Positions 38,886-50,323 of a stretch of DNA of 64,000 nt are shown here, in pieces. Both the position numbers and the translations under genes were made by a program. This DNA comes from Burkholderia ambifaria AMMD (GTDB lineage Bacteria > Pseudomonadota > Gammaproteobacteria > Burkholderiales > Burkholderiaceae): the NCBI RefSeq assembly GCF_000203915.1, contig NC_008390.1, positions 1,054,001 to 1,118,000 of the forward strand, given 5' to 3'. How positions within the stretch are numbered: position 1 is the first letter of the stretch; the number at the start of each line of letters is the position of its first letter. The notes under the pieces are model-generated. The model worked only from the letters and a program-made list of their open reading frames with translations, was not told the DNA's origin and did not search any database.

Positions 38886-39938
38886 ATGCGGACATTGCAG
38901 TTGAATCACGCCATCTCCGGATGGAAGCGGCTGCCGGCCCTCCTGCTTTGCGCAGCCGCCCTGTTGTCCGTTCAATCCCTCCCTGCCAGCGCCCAGCAAC
39001 CGGACGATCCCGTCGCGACCCGCAAGGGTGCGGCGGAGTGGCTCGACCGCATCCAGCAGGCGGCGCAGCAGCAGAGCTACGAGGGCACGTTCGTCTACCA
39101 GCGCGGCGCGTATGTCCAGTCGTCGCGCATCGCGCACGTGGCGTCCCGCGACGGCGAGTTCGAGCGGATCGAAACGCTCGACGGCAAGCCGCGCAAGGTG
39201 CTGCGGCATAACGACGAGCTGTACACGTTCGTGCCGGAGCGCAAGCTGTGCGTGGTCGAGCGCCGCCAGACGCGCGACTCGTTTCCTTCGCTGCTCGGCG
39301 CGGGCGGCGAGCACGTGATGTCCGTCTACGACGCGAAGCTGCTCGGCAAGGACCGCGTGGCGGGGCTCGACGCGCAAGTCGTCGAACTCGTGCCGAAGGA
39401 TGCGTACCGCTTCACGTACAAGCTGTGGGCCGACGCCCGGACGGGGCTGCTGCTGCGTTCGCAGACGCTCGACGCGAGCGATCACGTGCTCGAGCAGATC
39501 GCGTTCTCGCAAGTCCAGACGGGCGGCACGTCCGGCGACAAGGCCGCGATCGCGGCCGGCATGCGCAATTTGAGCGGCTGGACGGTCGTCCGCCCGCCGG
39601 TCGCGACGGTCGACATGGAAGCGCAGGGCTGGCAGATCGCGCCGAACGTCGCCGGCTTCCGGAAGATTCGCGAGGTGCGCCGCCCGATGGCCGCGCGCGA
39701 CGCCGGCGATCCGCCGATTCCGGTCGACCAGGCCGTCTTCACCGACGGGCTCGCGACGATCTCCGTCTTCATCGAGCCGGCTGAAAAGAACACGCGCAAG
39801 GAAGGCGCGGGCAGCACCGGTGCGACCCACGTTCTCGTGAAGCGTCGCGGCGACTACTGGATCACCGTGCTCGGCGAAGTGCCGCCGGCCACGTTGCAGC
39901 AGTTCGCGGCTGCCATAGAATACAAGGCTTCCAAGTAA
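38886..39938 (+). CDS. rseB: periplasmic sigma-E regulator RseB/MucB
   Basis: RseB (350 residues) has a signal peptide (LLLCAAALLSVQSLPASA) and a two-domain periplasmic body: the lipid-binding N-terminal part (EWLDRIQQAAQQQSYEGTFV, YQRGAYVQSSRIAHV) and a C-terminal part (GWQIAPNVAGFRKIREVRRP). It binds RseA and blocks its cleavage until it senses displaced lipids. Five bases separate it from rseA, so both are in the operon. Confidence 0.95.
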   Translation: MRTLQLNHAISGWKRLPALLLCAAALLSVQSLPASAQQPDDPVATRKGAAEWLDRIQQAAQQQSYEGTFVYQRGAYVQSSRIAHVASRDGEFERIETLDGKPRKVLRHNDELYTFVPERKLCVVERRQTRDSFPSLLGAGGEHVMSVYDAKLLGKDRVAGLDAQVVELVPKDAYRFTYKLWADARTGLLLRSQTLDASDHVLEQIAFSQVQTGGTSGDKAAIAAGMRNLSGWTVVRPPVATVDMEAQGWQIAPNVAGFRKIREVRRPMAARDAGDPPIPVDQAVFTDGLATISVFIEPAEKNTRKEGAGSTGATHVLVKRRGDYWITVLGEVPPATLQQFAAAIEYKASK

Positions 39939-39954
39939 CGCTACGGCTTCCGAC

Positions 39955-41454
39955 ATGACGAAACTCACGCTGCGCAACGTGTTCGCGGCGGCGGTGCTGT
40001 GTGCCTGCCTGCCCCTCATCCCGCATACCGCGGTGGCGGCCACGCCGCCCGCCGCCAGCCTTCCCGACTTCGCCGATCTGGTCGAAAAGGTCGGGCCGGC
40101 CGTCGTGAACATCCGGACTACCGCGAACGTGCCGATTCCCGGCCCGCGCGGTGCGCTCCCGCCGGGCTTCGACAACGGCGACATGTCGGAATTCTTCCGG
40201 CGCTTCTTCGGCATTCCGCTGCCGCAGGCGCCCGGCAACGGTGGCGGCAACGGCAATCCGAAGAACGCGCCGGCGCCGGACAATCCGCCCGACGCCGAGC
40301 AGAACCGCGGCGTCGGTTCGGGCTTCATCGTGTCGGCGGACGGTTACGTGATGACGAACGCGCACGTCGTCGACGATGCGGACACCATCTACGTGACGCT
40401 GACCGACAAGCGCGAATTCAAGGCGAAGCTGATCGGCGTCGACGACCGCACGGACGTCGCGGTGGTCAAGATCCAGGCGTCGAACCTGCCGGTCGTCGCG
40501 ATCGGCGATTCGAACAAGGTGCGCGTCGGCGAGTGGGTCGTCGCGATCGGTTCGCCGTTCGGCCTCGACAACACCGTGACGGCCGGCATCGTGAGCTCGA
40601 AGAGCCGCAACACGGGCGACTACCTGCCGTTCATCCAGACCGACGTCGCGGTGAACCCCGGCAACTCGGGCGGCCCGCTGATCAACATGCAGGGCGAGGT
40701 GATCGGCATCAACTCGCAGATCTACAGCCGCACCGGCGGTTTCATGGGCATTTCGTTCGCGATCCCGATCGACGAGGCGATGCGCGTGGCCGACCAGCTG
40801 AAGGCGACCGGCAAGGTCACGCGCGGCCGCATCGCGGTGGCGATCGGCGAGGTGACGAAGGACGTGGCCGATTCGATCGGGCTGCCGAAGGCGGAGGGCG
40901 CGCTCGTCAGCAGCGTCGAGCCGGGCGGTCCGGCCGACAAGGCGGGCATCCAGCCGGGCGACATCATCCTGAAGTTCAACGGCCGGCCGGTCGAGACGGC
41001 GTCGGATCTGCCGCGCATGGTCGGCGACACGAAACCGGGCACGAAGGCGACCGTCAGCGTATGGCGCAAGGGTCAGGCGCGCGATCTGCCGATCACGATC
41101 GCCGAGACGCCGGCAGAGACCACGGCGAAGGCCGAGCAGCGCAAGAACACGCCGCAGAAGCCGCGCCAGGCAAATTCGCTTGGCTTGACGGTCAGCGACA
41201 TTCCGGCGGATCAGATGAAATCGCTGAAGCTGAAGAACGGCGTGCAGATCGACGCCGTCGACGGCCCGGCCGCCCGTGCGGGCCTGCAGCGCGGCGACAT
41301 CGTGCTGCGCGTCGGCGACACCGACATCACGAGCGCGAAGCAGTTCGCGGAAGTGACCGCGCAGCTGGATTCGCAGAAGGCGGTCGCGGTGCTCGTGCGG
41401 CGCGGCGACAACACGCAGTTCGTGCCGGTGCGCCCGCGCCCGACGCAGAAGTAA
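39955..41454 (+). CDS. mucD: periplasmic serine protease, DegP/MucD family
   Basis: MucD (499 residues) is a DegP/HtrA-like protease with a signal peptide (VLCACLPLIPHTAVAA), a trypsin-like domain and two PDZ domains. The catalytic triad is visible: His in VMTNAHVVDDAD, Asp in DDRTDVAVVKI, Ser in VNPGNSGGPLINMQG. A Gly/Asn/Pro-rich loop precedes the His. It degrades misfolded envelope proteins and is the effector of the sigma-E operon. A glutaredoxin-like gene follows by 7 bases. Confidence 0.96.
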   Translation: MTKLTLRNVFAAAVLCACLPLIPHTAVAATPPAASLPDFADLVEKVGPAVVNIRTTANVPIPGPRGALPPGFDNGDMSEFFRRFFGIPLPQAPGNGGGNGNPKNAPAPDNPPDAEQNRGVGSGFIVSADGYVMTNAHVVDDADTIYVTLTDKREFKAKLIGVDDRTDVAVVKIQASNLPVVAIGDSNKVRVGEWVVAIGSPFGLDNTVTAGIVSSKSRNTGDYLPFIQTDVAVNPGNSGGPLINMQGEVIGINSQIYSRTGGFMGISFAIPIDEAMRVADQLKATGKVTRGRIAVAIGEVTKDVADSIGLPKAEGALVSSVEPGGPADKAGIQPGDIILKFNGRPVETASDLPRMVGDTKPGTKATVSVWRKGQARDLPITIAETPAETTAKAEQRKNTPQKPRQANSLGLTVSDIPADQMKSLKLKNGVQIDAVDGPAARAGLQRGDIVLRVGDTDITSAKQFAEVTAQLDSQKAVAVLVRRGDNTQFVPVRPRPTQK

Positions 41455-41461
41455 CGCGCCG

Positions 41462-41698
41462 ATGTTCACGCTCTACGGCCGCGGCTGGTGCCACCTGTGC
41501 GACGACATGCGCGACGCGCTGGCGCCGGTGGCGGCCGAATCCGGCATCGAAGTCCGTTACGTGGACATCGATGCCGATTCGGCGCTCGTTGCGCGCTACG
41601 ACGAGGACGTGCCGGTGCTACTGCTGGACGGCACGGAAGTGTGTCGCCACCGGTTCGACGAGGCGAGGGTGCGCGGCGCACTCGCGGCGCGGCGCTGA
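41462..41698 (+). CDS. glutaredoxin-family thiol protein
   Basis: A 78-residue thioredoxin-fold protein with the redox motif CHLC in LYGRGWCHLCDDMRD, the cis-Pro in DEDVPVLLLDG, and a later TEVCRHRF. It matches the DUF836/glutaredoxin-like family that follows mucD or precedes lepA in many beta-proteobacteria. It probably reduces disulfides in the cytoplasm; no partner is known. It is the last gene of the sigma-E run. Confidence 0.88.
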   Translation: MFTLYGRGWCHLCDDMRDALAPVAAESGIEVRYVDIDADSALVARYDEDVPVLLLDGTEVCRHRFDEARVRGALAARR

Positions 41699-41722
41699 AC
41701 CGACCCCGGGCGTCGGCCGGCC

Positions 41723-41738
41723 GCCCCGCGCGCGGGGC
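41723..41738 (+). terminator. GC-rich hairpin after the glutaredoxin gene
   Basis: GCCCCGCG and CGCGGGGC make an 8-bp self-complementary block with no loop to spare, followed by TTTCG. It could act as a weak terminator. Confidence 0.35.
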
Positions 41739-41824
41739 TTTCGTCGGCGGGCCCTTACCACAAAGGCTCCAGCGGGGTGCCCCGGGCCGGGGCGTCCCAA
41801 ATTACCGCCCGGCAAAGGCCTTTT

Positions 41825-41846
41825 CGGCTAAAATAAGCCGTTTTTT
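41825..41846 (+). terminator. short hairpin with T run before lepA
   Basis: CGGCT and AGCCG flank AAAATA and are followed by TTTTTT, ending 65 bases before lepA. It may be a terminator of upstream read-through, but the TAAAAT inside the loop also looks like a -10, so it may instead belong to the lepA promoter. Confidence 0.4.
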
Positions 41847-41911
41847 CACCGACTTACACAAGGCGTGCTCCGCAGTCGTCGAGCGCGCCTTTTTCGCTTG
41901 ATCGGCACTGA

Positions 41912-43705
<1,794 letters not shown>

Positions 43706-43721
43706 CAGGACTGTTCCTTTT

Positions 43722-44615
43722 ATGAATTTTGCGCTGATTCTTTTTGTGCTCGTCGTCGTGACGGGCGTAGCGTGGGTGTTGGACAAACTGGTGTTCCTGC
43801 CGCGGCGACGCAAGGCGGCCGACGTGGCGATCGAAGAGTTCGATCGCCAGCAGTCGCGCATCGACAAGCGTTTCGCGGACGAAAACGCGGTGCAGACGCG
43901 TTCGAAGCTGCGCGACGAAAAGCTGCGCCAGCCGTGGTGGCTCGAGTACACCGCGAGCTTCTTCCCGGTGATCCTGGCCGTGTTCGTCGTGCGTTCGTTC
44001 ATCGTCGAGCCGTTCAAGATCCCGTCGGGCTCGATGGTGCCGACGCTGCTGGTCGGCGACTTCATCCTCGTCAACAAGTTCGAATACGGTCTGCGCCTGC
44101 CGATCACGAACACGAAGATCACGCAAGGCAGCCCGCTGTCGCGCGGCGACGTCGTCGTGTTCCGCTATCCGAAGGACGAGTCGGTCGATTACATCAAGCG
44201 CGTGATCGGCCTGCCGGGCGACACGGTCGCCTACCAGGACAAGCAGCTGACGATCAACGGCCAGCCGGTGCCCGAGGCGCCGCTGCCGGATTTCTTCGAT
44301 GACGAGCGCCAGAACTACGCGAAGCAGTTCGAGGAAACGATCGGCACGAAGAAGAATGCGATCCTCAACAATCCCGCCGTGCCGCCGTTCGTGATGGGCG
44401 CCTACGACTATCCGTATCGCGACAATTGCACGTACAACAGCCGCGGCGTGATCTGCAAGGTGCCGCCGGGTCACTACTTCATGATGGGCGATAACCGCGA
44501 CAACAGCGCGGACAGCCGCTACTGGGGTTTCGTGCCGGACAACAACATCGTCGGCCGCGCGTTCTTCATCTGGATGAACTTCGGCGACCTGAAGCGGATC
44601 GGTTCCTTCAACTGA
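43722..44615 (+). CDS. lepB: signal peptidase I
   Basis: LepB (297 residues) removes signal peptides from exported proteins. Two N-terminal transmembrane helices (ALILFVLVVVTGVAWVLDKL and SFFPVILAVFVVRSFIV) frame a basic cytoplasmic loop. The catalytic Ser is in EPFKIPSGSMVPTLLVGDF and the Lys in VDYIKRVIGLPGDTVAY; HYFMMGDNRDNSADSRYWGF is the third signature. It follows lepA as in most proteobacteria. A strong hairpin lies just after its stop. Confidence 0.98.
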   Translation: MNFALILFVLVVVTGVAWVLDKLVFLPRRRKAADVAIEEFDRQQSRIDKRFADENAVQTRSKLRDEKLRQPWWLEYTASFFPVILAVFVVRSFIVEPFKIPSGSMVPTLLVGDFILVNKFEYGLRLPITNTKITQGSPLSRGDVVVFRYPKDESVDYIKRVIGLPGDTVAYQDKQLTINGQPVPEAPLPDFFDDERQNYAKQFEETIGTKKNAILNNPAVPPFVMGAYDYPYRDNCTYNSRGVICKVPPGHYFMMGDNRDNSADSRYWGFVPDNNIVGRAFFIWMNFGDLKRIGSFN

Positions 44616-44639
44616 TCGCGTTCGACTCGCATCCAACAT

Positions 44640-44674
44640 GCAATACGTGACGCACGGGCCGCGTCGCGTATTGC
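44640..44674 (+). promoter_or_regulatory. 14-bp hairpin between lepB and rnc
   Basis: GCAATACGTGACGC pairs with GCGTCGCGTATTGC over a 7-base loop, with only one U-G wobble. It has no T run, so it is not a terminator. The duplex length and place, just ahead of the RNase III gene, fit an RNase III processing site as in the rnc leader of E. coli. Confidence 0.6.
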
Positions 44675-44762
44675 CGGACTACTTTAAGAACCGGCGGTAA
44701 CACCGCTCCGTCACGCCTTTTCGCGTCCGGCCGTGCCGTTTCGGCCCGACCGGCGCCCGCGT

Positions 44763-44768
44763 TATACT
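44763..44768 (+). promoter_or_regulatory. -10-like element close to the rnc start
   Basis: TATACT ends eight bases before the rnc ATG, so a transcript from it would begin at or next to the A of the start codon. The -35 region (TTCGGC) is weak. Confidence 0.35.
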
Positions 44769-44775
44769 CCTGCAC

Positions 44776-46053
44776 ATGCCCCCATCCCAGTTGGAAAGCC
44801 GGCTGCGCTACGAATTTCGCAATGCGGAATTGTTGCGCCAGGCTTTGACCCACCGCAGTCACAGTGCCACGCATAACGAACGGCTCGAGTTTCTCGGCGA
44901 TTCCGTTCTGAATTGCGCGGTGGCCGCCCTTTTGTTCCAGCGTTTCAGCAAGCTGGACGAAGGCGACCTGTCGCGCGTGCGCGCCAATCTCGTCAAGCAG
45001 CAGTCGCTGTATGAAATCGCTCAGGCCCTGAATATCTCCGAAGGGTTGCGGCTGGGCGAGGGCGAGCTGCGCAGCGGCGGCTTCCGCCGCCCGTCGATCC
45101 TCGCGGACGCGTTCGAAGCCATCATCGGGGCCGTATTCCTCGATGGCGGCTTCGAAGCCGCCCAAGGGGTCATCAAGCGCCTCTATATCCCGATTCTCGA
45201 CCACATCGATCCGCGCACGCTCGGCAAGGACGCGAAGACGCTGCTGCAGGAGTACCTGCAGGGGCACAAGATCGCGCTGCCGACCTACACGGTCGTCGCG
45301 ACGCATGGTGCGGCGCACAATCAGCAGTTCGAGGTCGAATGCACGGTGCCGAAGCTCGACGTGAAGGTGTCGGGCTCCGGCGCGAGCCGGCGGGCAGCCG
45401 AGCAGGCTGCCGCGAAGAAGGCGCTCGACGAGGTGCTGGCGGCCGCGCCGATGCTGGCCGCGAAGCCGAAGCGTTCGAAGAACGCACGCGGATCGAAGCA
45501 CGTCGAGCCCGAAATCGTGCCGGGCGTGAAGGGTGTGCAGGAAGCGCTCGACCTGCGTTCTCCGGAACGCAAGGAGCGTGCGGCGGCGCGCGATGCGAAG
45601 GTGGCCGCGGCTGCGGTTGCAGCGACCGACGCCGACACGCCGCCGAGCGAGCGACCGACGCCGACGCCGATGGCCGCGATTCGCGCGGCGCATGTGGAAA
45701 CGGCCGCGGACAAGGCTGACCGTGCCGCGAAGCCGACGGCCGACAAACCTGCCGAAAAGGCGTCCGACAAGCCGTCGGATCGCGGCGAAACCGGCCCGCG
45801 CGCGGCGGACAAGCCGGCCGAGCGTGCCGACAAGCCCGCGGAAAGTGCAGGCGCACCGCGTGCAGCCGACAAGCCGGCGGGCCAGGCGGCCGATCCGGCC
45901 GTGTCGTCCACGGACAAGCCGGCTGCCGGTTCCGATGCCGCCACGCGCGCGACGCTGCGCGCCCGCGACGCCGCGGCGCCCGATGCCGACACGCCGCCGG
46001 GCGGCGCGACCCTCGCCGCCGCGCAGGCGCGCGCGGCCGATGCCGACCACTGA
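44776..46053 (+). CDS. rnc: ribonuclease III with a long C-terminal extension
   Basis: RNase III (425 residues; 226 in E. coli) cuts double-stranded RNA in rRNA precursors. The catalytic signature [20 protein letters not shown] is complete, with acidic residues also in [20 protein letters not shown]. The dsRNA-binding domain ends near residue 230 ([20 protein letters not shown]). The last 190 residues are Ala/Asp/Lys/Pro-rich with repeated DKPA units and no fold. Such tails are usual in Burkholderia RNase III. A hairpin that could be its own target lies upstream. Confidence 0.96.
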   Translation: MPPSQLESRLRYEFRNAELLRQALTHRSHSATHNERLEFLGDSVLNCAVAALLFQRFSKLDEGDLSRVRANLVKQQSLYEIAQALNISEGLRLGEGELRSGGFRRPSILADAFEAIIGAVFLDGGFEAAQGVIKRLYIPILDHIDPRTLGKDAKTLLQEYLQGHKIALPTYTVVATHGAAHNQQFEVECTVPKLDVKVSGSGASRRAAEQAAAKKALDEVLAAAPMLAAKPKRSKNARGSKHVEPEIVPGVKGVQEALDLRSPERKERAAARDAKVAAAAVAATDADTPPSERPTPTPMAAIRAAHVETAADKADRAAKPTADKPAEKASDKPSDRGETGPRAADKPAERADKPAESAGAPRAADKPAGQAADPAVSSTDKPAAGSDAATRATLRARDAAAPDADTPPGGATLAAAQARAADADH

Positions 46054-46113
46054 ATTGCCCACCGATCGTGCCGCGCGCCGCGCGGCCGGTTCAGAACCTG
46101 TCTCCCAAACGAT

Positions 46114-47013
46114 ATGAACACTCCCGCTCCTACCGGTTTCCGTTGCGGCATGATCGCGATCGTGGGCCGCCCGAACGTCGGCAAGTCGACGTTGATGAAC
46201 GCACTCGTCGGCCAGAAGATCAGCATCACGTCGCGCAAGGCGCAAACGACCCGCCACCGCATCACCGGCATCAACACGTTCGACGACGCGCAATTCGTGT
46301 TCGTCGACACGCCGGGCTTCCAGACCCGTCACAGCACCGCGCTGAACCGCTCGCTGAACCGCGCGGTCACGTCGACGCTCACGTCGGTCGACGTGATCCT
46401 GTTCGTGATCGAGGCCGGCCGCTTCGGCCCCGACGACCAGAAGGTGCTCGACCTGATTCCGCCCGGTATGCCGACGCTGCTGATCGCGAACAAGATCGAC
46501 CGCGTGACCGACAAGGCGACGCTGTTCCCGTTCATGCAGCAGATGAGCGGGCTGCGCGAATTCACCGAACTCGTGCCGCTGTCGGCGCAGCGGCCGGAAG
46601 ACATCAAGCGCCTGCTCGACACGATCAAGCCGTACCTGCCGGAAGGCGAGCCGATCTACGGCGAGGACGAGCTGACCGACCGCAGCTCGCGCTTCCTCGC
46701 GGCCGAAATCCTGCGCGAGAAGGTGTTCCGCTGGACCGGCGACGAACTGCCGTACACGAGCACCGTGCTGATCGACAAGTTCGAGGAGGAAGGGCGGCTG
46801 AAGCGCATCTTCGCGACGATCCTCGTCGAACGCGATTCGCACAAGGCGATGGTGATCGGCAAGAAGGGCGAGAAGCTCAAGCAGATCAGCACCGAGGCGC
46901 GGATGGACATGGAGAGGCTGTTCGACGGCCCCGTGTATCTCGAGACCTTCGTGAAGGTGAAGAGCGGCTGGGCCGACAACGAGGCGGGGCTGCGCGCCTA
47001 TGGGTACGAATGA
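46114..47013 (+). CDS. era: GTPase Era
   Basis: Era (299 residues) is an essential GTPase for 30S assembly that binds the 3' end of 16S rRNA. The G1 motif is [19 protein letters not shown]3 is VDTPGFQ, and G4 is ANKIDRV. The C-terminal KH domain has [20 protein letters not shown]. It lies 60 bases after rnc, and recO overlaps its end by 14 bases, the usual rnc-era-recO order. Confidence 0.98.
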   Translation: MNTPAPTGFRCGMIAIVGRPNVGKSTLMNALVGQKISITSRKAQTTRHRITGINTFDDAQFVFVDTPGFQTRHSTALNRSLNRAVTSTLTSVDVILFVIEAGRFGPDDQKVLDLIPPGMPTLLIANKIDRVTDKATLFPFMQQMSGLREFTELVPLSAQRPEDIKRLLDTIKPYLPEGEPIYGEDELTDRSSRFLAAEILREKVFRWTGDELPYTSTVLIDKFEEEGRLKRIFATILVERDSHKAMVIGKKGEKLKQISTEARMDMERLFDGPVYLETFVKVKSGWADNEAGLRAYGYE

Positions 47014-47839
47014 CGCGCCGACGTCGACCGAAGACGCGGTGACCGCCGGCGCGAACGACGCGCCGCTGCCGGCACCGCCTGAACCGCCGCGTCGCAAGGC
47101 GCGGCGCGCGACGTCTCGCACGTCCGATTTCCGCGTCGCCGAGCAGCCGGCGTTCGTGCTGCACAGCTATCCGTACCGGGAAACGAGCCTGATCATCGAC
47201 GTGCTCACGCGCGATCACGGCCGCCTCGCGCTCGTCGCGAAGGGCGCGAAGCGCCCGCACTCCGCGCTGCGCGGCGTGCTGCAGACGTTCCAGCCGCTGC
47301 TGCTGTCCTGGTCGGGCAAATCCGAAGTGCGCACGCTGACGGGCGCCGAGTGGGTGGGCGGGATGCTGCCGCTCGGCGGCGACGGGCTGTTGTGCGGCTT
47401 CTACGTGAACGAGCTGCTCGTGAAATTCTGCGCGCGCGAGGATCCGCAGCCGCCGCTCTTCAATCACTATGTGCTGACGCTCACGCGCCTCGCGCACGGC
47501 GAACCCGCGGTGCAGGTGCTGCGCTCGTTCGAACGCGTGCTGCTGCGCGAGACCGGCTATGCGATGGCGCTGAACCGCACGGTCGCGCGCCGCGCGGTCG
47601 AACCCGATCGCCGCTACGTGTTCGATCCCGAGCGCGGCGTGCGCAATGCCGACGACGACGTGCCGTCGCACTGGCCGGTGATTACCGGACAGACGTTGCT
47701 CGACATGGAGCAGGACGATTACCATCGAGCCCAGACGGTTGCGCAAAGCAAGACGCTGATGCGCTTCCTGCTGAACACCTATCTCGGCGGTACGCCGCTT
47801 GCCACGCGTCAGATCCTGATCGACCTGCAAAACCTATGA
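47000..47839 (+). CDS. recO: DNA repair protein RecO
   Basis: RecO (279 residues) loads RecA at gaps with RecF and RecR. The OB-fold core starts near [20 protein letters not shown], followed by [20 protein letters not shown] and the helical region [20 protein letters not shown]. The first 45 residues (Thr/Asp then Pro/Arg-rich) are not part of the usual core, and the ATG at 47000 overlaps era by 14 bases. A shorter start is possible but none with a better ribosome site is evident. pdxJ starts in its stop (ATGA). Confidence 0.95.
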   Translation: MGTNDAPTSTEDAVTAGANDAPLPAPPEPPRRKARRATSRTSDFRVAEQPAFVLHSYPYRETSLIIDVLTRDHGRLALVAKGAKRPHSALRGVLQTFQPLLLSWSGKSEVRTLTGAEWVGGMLPLGGDGLLCGFYVNELLVKFCAREDPQPPLFNHYVLTLTRLAHGEPAVQVLRSFERVLLRETGYAMALNRTVARRAVEPDRRYVFDPERGVRNADDDVPSHWPVITGQTLLDMEQDDYHRAQTVAQSKTLMRFLLNTYLGGTPLATRQILIDLQNL

Positions 47840-48612
47840 GCTTCTTCCTGACAACGCCCACCGCCATCGATCTCGGCGTGAATATCGACCACGTCGCGAC
47901 GCTGCGCAACGCGCGCGGCACGGCCTATCCCGATCCGATCCGCGCCGCGCTCGCCGCCGAAGAGGCCGGTGCGGACGTGATCACGCTGCACCTGCGCGAG
48001 GACCGCCGCCACATCGTCGACGCCGACGTCCGCAAGCTGCGCCCGCTGCTGAAGACGCGCATGAACCTCGAATGCGCGGTGACGGCAGAGATGCTCGACA
48101 TCGCGTGCGACGTGCGTCCGCACGACGCGTGCCTCGTGCCCGAGAAGCGCGAGGAGCTGACGACCGAAGGCGGCCTCGACGTCGCCGGCCGCTTCGAGGC
48201 CGTGCGTGCGGCCTGCAAGCAGCTCGCCGACGCCGGCGTGCGCGTGTCGCTGTTCATCGATCCGGACGAAACGCAGATCCGCGCCGCGCACGAAGCCGGT
48301 GCGCCGGTGGTCGAGCTGCATACGGGCCGCTACGCCGATGCGCACGACGAAGCCGAGCAGCAGCGCGAATACGAGCGCATCGTCGCGGGCGTGCAGGCCG
48401 GCGCGCGACTGGGCCTGAAGGTCAACGCGGGCCACGGCCTGCATTACACGAACGTGCAGCAGATCGCCGCGATCGACGGCATCGTCGAACTGAACATCGG
48501 CCACGCGATCGTCGCGCACGCGATCTTCGCGGGCTGGGACAACGCGGTGCGCGAGATGAAGGCGATCATGGTCGCCGCGCGTGTCGCAGCGCTGCACGGC
48601 GGCGCGCGCTGA
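47836..48612 (+). CDS. pdxJ: pyridoxine 5'-phosphate synthase
   Basis: PdxJ (258 residues) condenses 1-deoxy-xylulose 5-phosphate and aminoacetone phosphate to pyridoxine phosphate. It starts at 47836 ([20 protein letters not shown]), coupled to recO by a four-base overlap. Family motifs are [51 protein letters not shown] and [16 protein letters not shown]. It is a TIM-barrel octamer. The recO-pdxJ-acpS order is conserved. Confidence 0.98.
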   Translation: MSFFLTTPTAIDLGVNIDHVATLRNARGTAYPDPIRAALAAEEAGADVITLHLREDRRHIVDADVRKLRPLLKTRMNLECAVTAEMLDIACDVRPHDACLVPEKREELTTEGGLDVAGRFEAVRAACKQLADAGVRVSLFIDPDETQIRAAHEAGAPVVELHTGRYADAHDEAEQQREYERIVAGVQAGARLGLKVNAGHGLHYTNVQQIAAIDGIVELNIGHAIVAHAIFAGWDNAVREMKAIMVAARVAALHGGAR

Positions 48613-48681
48613 CGATGCATTTCCTCCGCGCGCGCTTCGCCCGCCACCCGGCATCGTCCGCGTATCACGGCGGGCGCTGAC

Positions 48682-49122
48682 ATGGCGATCTACGGCATCG
48701 GCACCGACGTCGTCCAGATAAGCCGCATCGCGGCCGTGCTCGAGCGCACGGGCGGCCGGTTTGCCGAGAAGGTGCTGGGCCCCGACGAGCTGCGCGTGTT
48801 CCACGCGCGCCGCGCGCGCTCCGAGGCGCGCGGCATCGCGTTCCTCGCGACGCGCTTTTCCGCGAAGGAAGCGTTCTCGAAGGCGATCGGGCTCGGCATG
48901 CACTGGCCGATGACCTGGCGCGCACTGCAGACCCTCAACCAGCGCAGCGGCGAACCGTACGTCGTCGCATCGGGCGAGTTGGCCGACTGGCTCGCCGCGC
49001 GCGGCATCACCGCACGCGTGACGGTCAGCGACGAACGCGACTACGCGGTGTCGTTCGTGGTCACCGAGACCGACGCCGCGCCGCCGCCCGCACCCGCACC
49101 TGTTTCCCGAACCACTTCCTGA
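48682..49122 (+). CDS. acpS: holo-[acyl carrier protein] synthase
   Basis: AcpS (146 residues) transfers 4'-phosphopantetheine from CoA to Ser of AcpP. The motifs are [20 protein letters not shown] (Asp for Mg) and [20 protein letters not shown] (Glu and Lys). The last 15 residues are Pro/Ala-rich and extra. It lies 69 bases after pdxJ, as in many proteobacteria. Confidence 0.97.
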   Translation: MAIYGIGTDVVQISRIAAVLERTGGRFAEKVLGPDELRVFHARRARSEARGIAFLATRFSAKEAFSKAIGLGMHWPMTWRALQTLNQRSGEPYVVASGELADWLAARGITARVTVSDERDYAVSFVVTETDAAPPPAPAPVSRTTS

Positions 49123-49138
49123 CGGACTTCCCGATTCG

Positions 49139-50167
49139 ATGAAAACGACTCCCGGCCCGGTCATGCTCGACGTCGTCGGCACGGCCCTGTCGCGCGACGA
49201 TGCGCGGCGCCTTGCCCATCCGAACACCGGCGGCGTGATCCTGTTCGCGCGGCATTTCCAGAACCGCGCGCAGCTGACCGCGCTGACCGATTCGATCCGC
49301 GCGGTGCGCGAGGACATCCTGATCGCCGTCGATCACGAGGGTGGCCGCGTGCAGCGGTTCCGCACCGACGGCTTCACGGTGCTGCCCGCGATGCGCCGCC
49401 TCGGCGAACTGTGGGACCGCGACGTGCTGCTCGCGACGAAGGTCGCCACCGCGGTGGGTTACATCCTGGCCGCCGAACTGCGCGCGTGCGGGATCGACAT
49501 GAGCTTCACGCCGGTGCTCGACCTCGACTACGGGCACTCGAAGGTGATCGGCGATCGCGCGTTCCATCGCGACCCGCGCGTCGTCACGCTGCTCGCGAAG
49601 AGCCTGAACCACGGGCTGTCGCTCGCGGGCATGGCGAACTGCGGCAAGCATTTCCCGGGGCACGGCTTCGCGGAAGCCGATTCGCACGTCGCGCTGCCGA
49701 CCGACGACCGGCCGCTCGATGCGATCCTCGAGCAGGACGTCGCGCCGTACGACTGGCTCGGGTTGTCGCTGTCCGCCGTGATTCCCGCGCACGTGATCTA
49801 CACGCAGGTCGACAAGCGGCCGGCCGGCTTCTCGCGCGTGTGGCTGCAGGACATCCTGCGCGGGCAGTTGGGCTTCACCGGCGCGATCTTCAGCGACGAC
49901 CTGTCGATGGAGGCCGCACGCGAAGGCGGCACGCTCACGCAGGCGGCCGACGCGGCGCTCGCTGCCGGCTGCGACATGGTGCTCGTCTGCAACCAGCCGG
50001 AGGCGGCCGAGGTCGTGCTGAACGGGCTGAAGGCGCGGGCGTCGGCCGAGTCGGTGCGACGCCTGAAGCGGATGCGCGCGCGCGGCAAGTCGCTCAAGTG
50101 GGACAAGCTGATCGTGCAGCCCGAGTATCTGCAGGCGCAGGCGCTGTTGAGTAGCGCACTGGCGTAA
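49139..50167 (+). CDS. nagZ: beta-N-acetylglucosaminidase NagZ
   Basis: NagZ (342 residues) is a GH3 cytoplasmic enzyme that removes N-acetylglucosamine from muropeptides in peptidoglycan recycling and so affects ampC induction. The family signature MANCGKHFPGHGFAEADSHV carries the catalytic His; the nucleophile Asp is in AIFSDDLSMEAAR. IAVDHEGGRVQRFRTDGFT is the substrate loop. It lies 17 bases after acpS. A terminator follows. Confidence 0.97.
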   Translation: MKTTPGPVMLDVVGTALSRDDARRLAHPNTGGVILFARHFQNRAQLTALTDSIRAVREDILIAVDHEGGRVQRFRTDGFTVLPAMRRLGELWDRDVLLATKVATAVGYILAAELRACGIDMSFTPVLDLDYGHSKVIGDRAFHRDPRVVTLLAKSLNHGLSLAGMANCGKHFPGHGFAEADSHVALPTDDRPLDAILEQDVAPYDWLGLSLSAVIPAHVIYTQVDKRPAGFSRVWLQDILRGQLGFTGAIFSDDLSMEAAREGGTLTQAADAALAAGCDMVLVCNQPEAAEVVLNGLKARASAESVRRLKRMRARGKSLKWDKLIVQPEYLQAQALLSSALA

Positions 50168-50211
50168 GCGGGGAAGGGCGGCGCGATGCCGCTCTTCCGT
50201 TGCTGAAAACG

Positions 50212-50239
50212 AAAAGCCGCGCATTAGCGCGGCTTTTTT
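50212..50239. terminator. bidirectional terminator after nagZ
   Basis: AAAAGCCGCGC and GCGCGGCTTTT form an 11-bp stem over ATTA, with T runs on both strands; it serves nagZ and the convergent response regulator. Confidence 0.92.
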
Positions 50240-50323
50240 CATTCGGACGTGAAGCGCGGGGCGATACGTCTTTACGCAACTAACCGTCGGCTCCAACCAA
50301 TGCCCCCGACAACGGCGGCCCGG

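Noticed and set aside
44608..47121. An 837-residue minus-strand frame opposite rnc, era
   Set aside because: It mirrors the rnc-era-recO genes and has Arg-rich composition typical of shadow frames.
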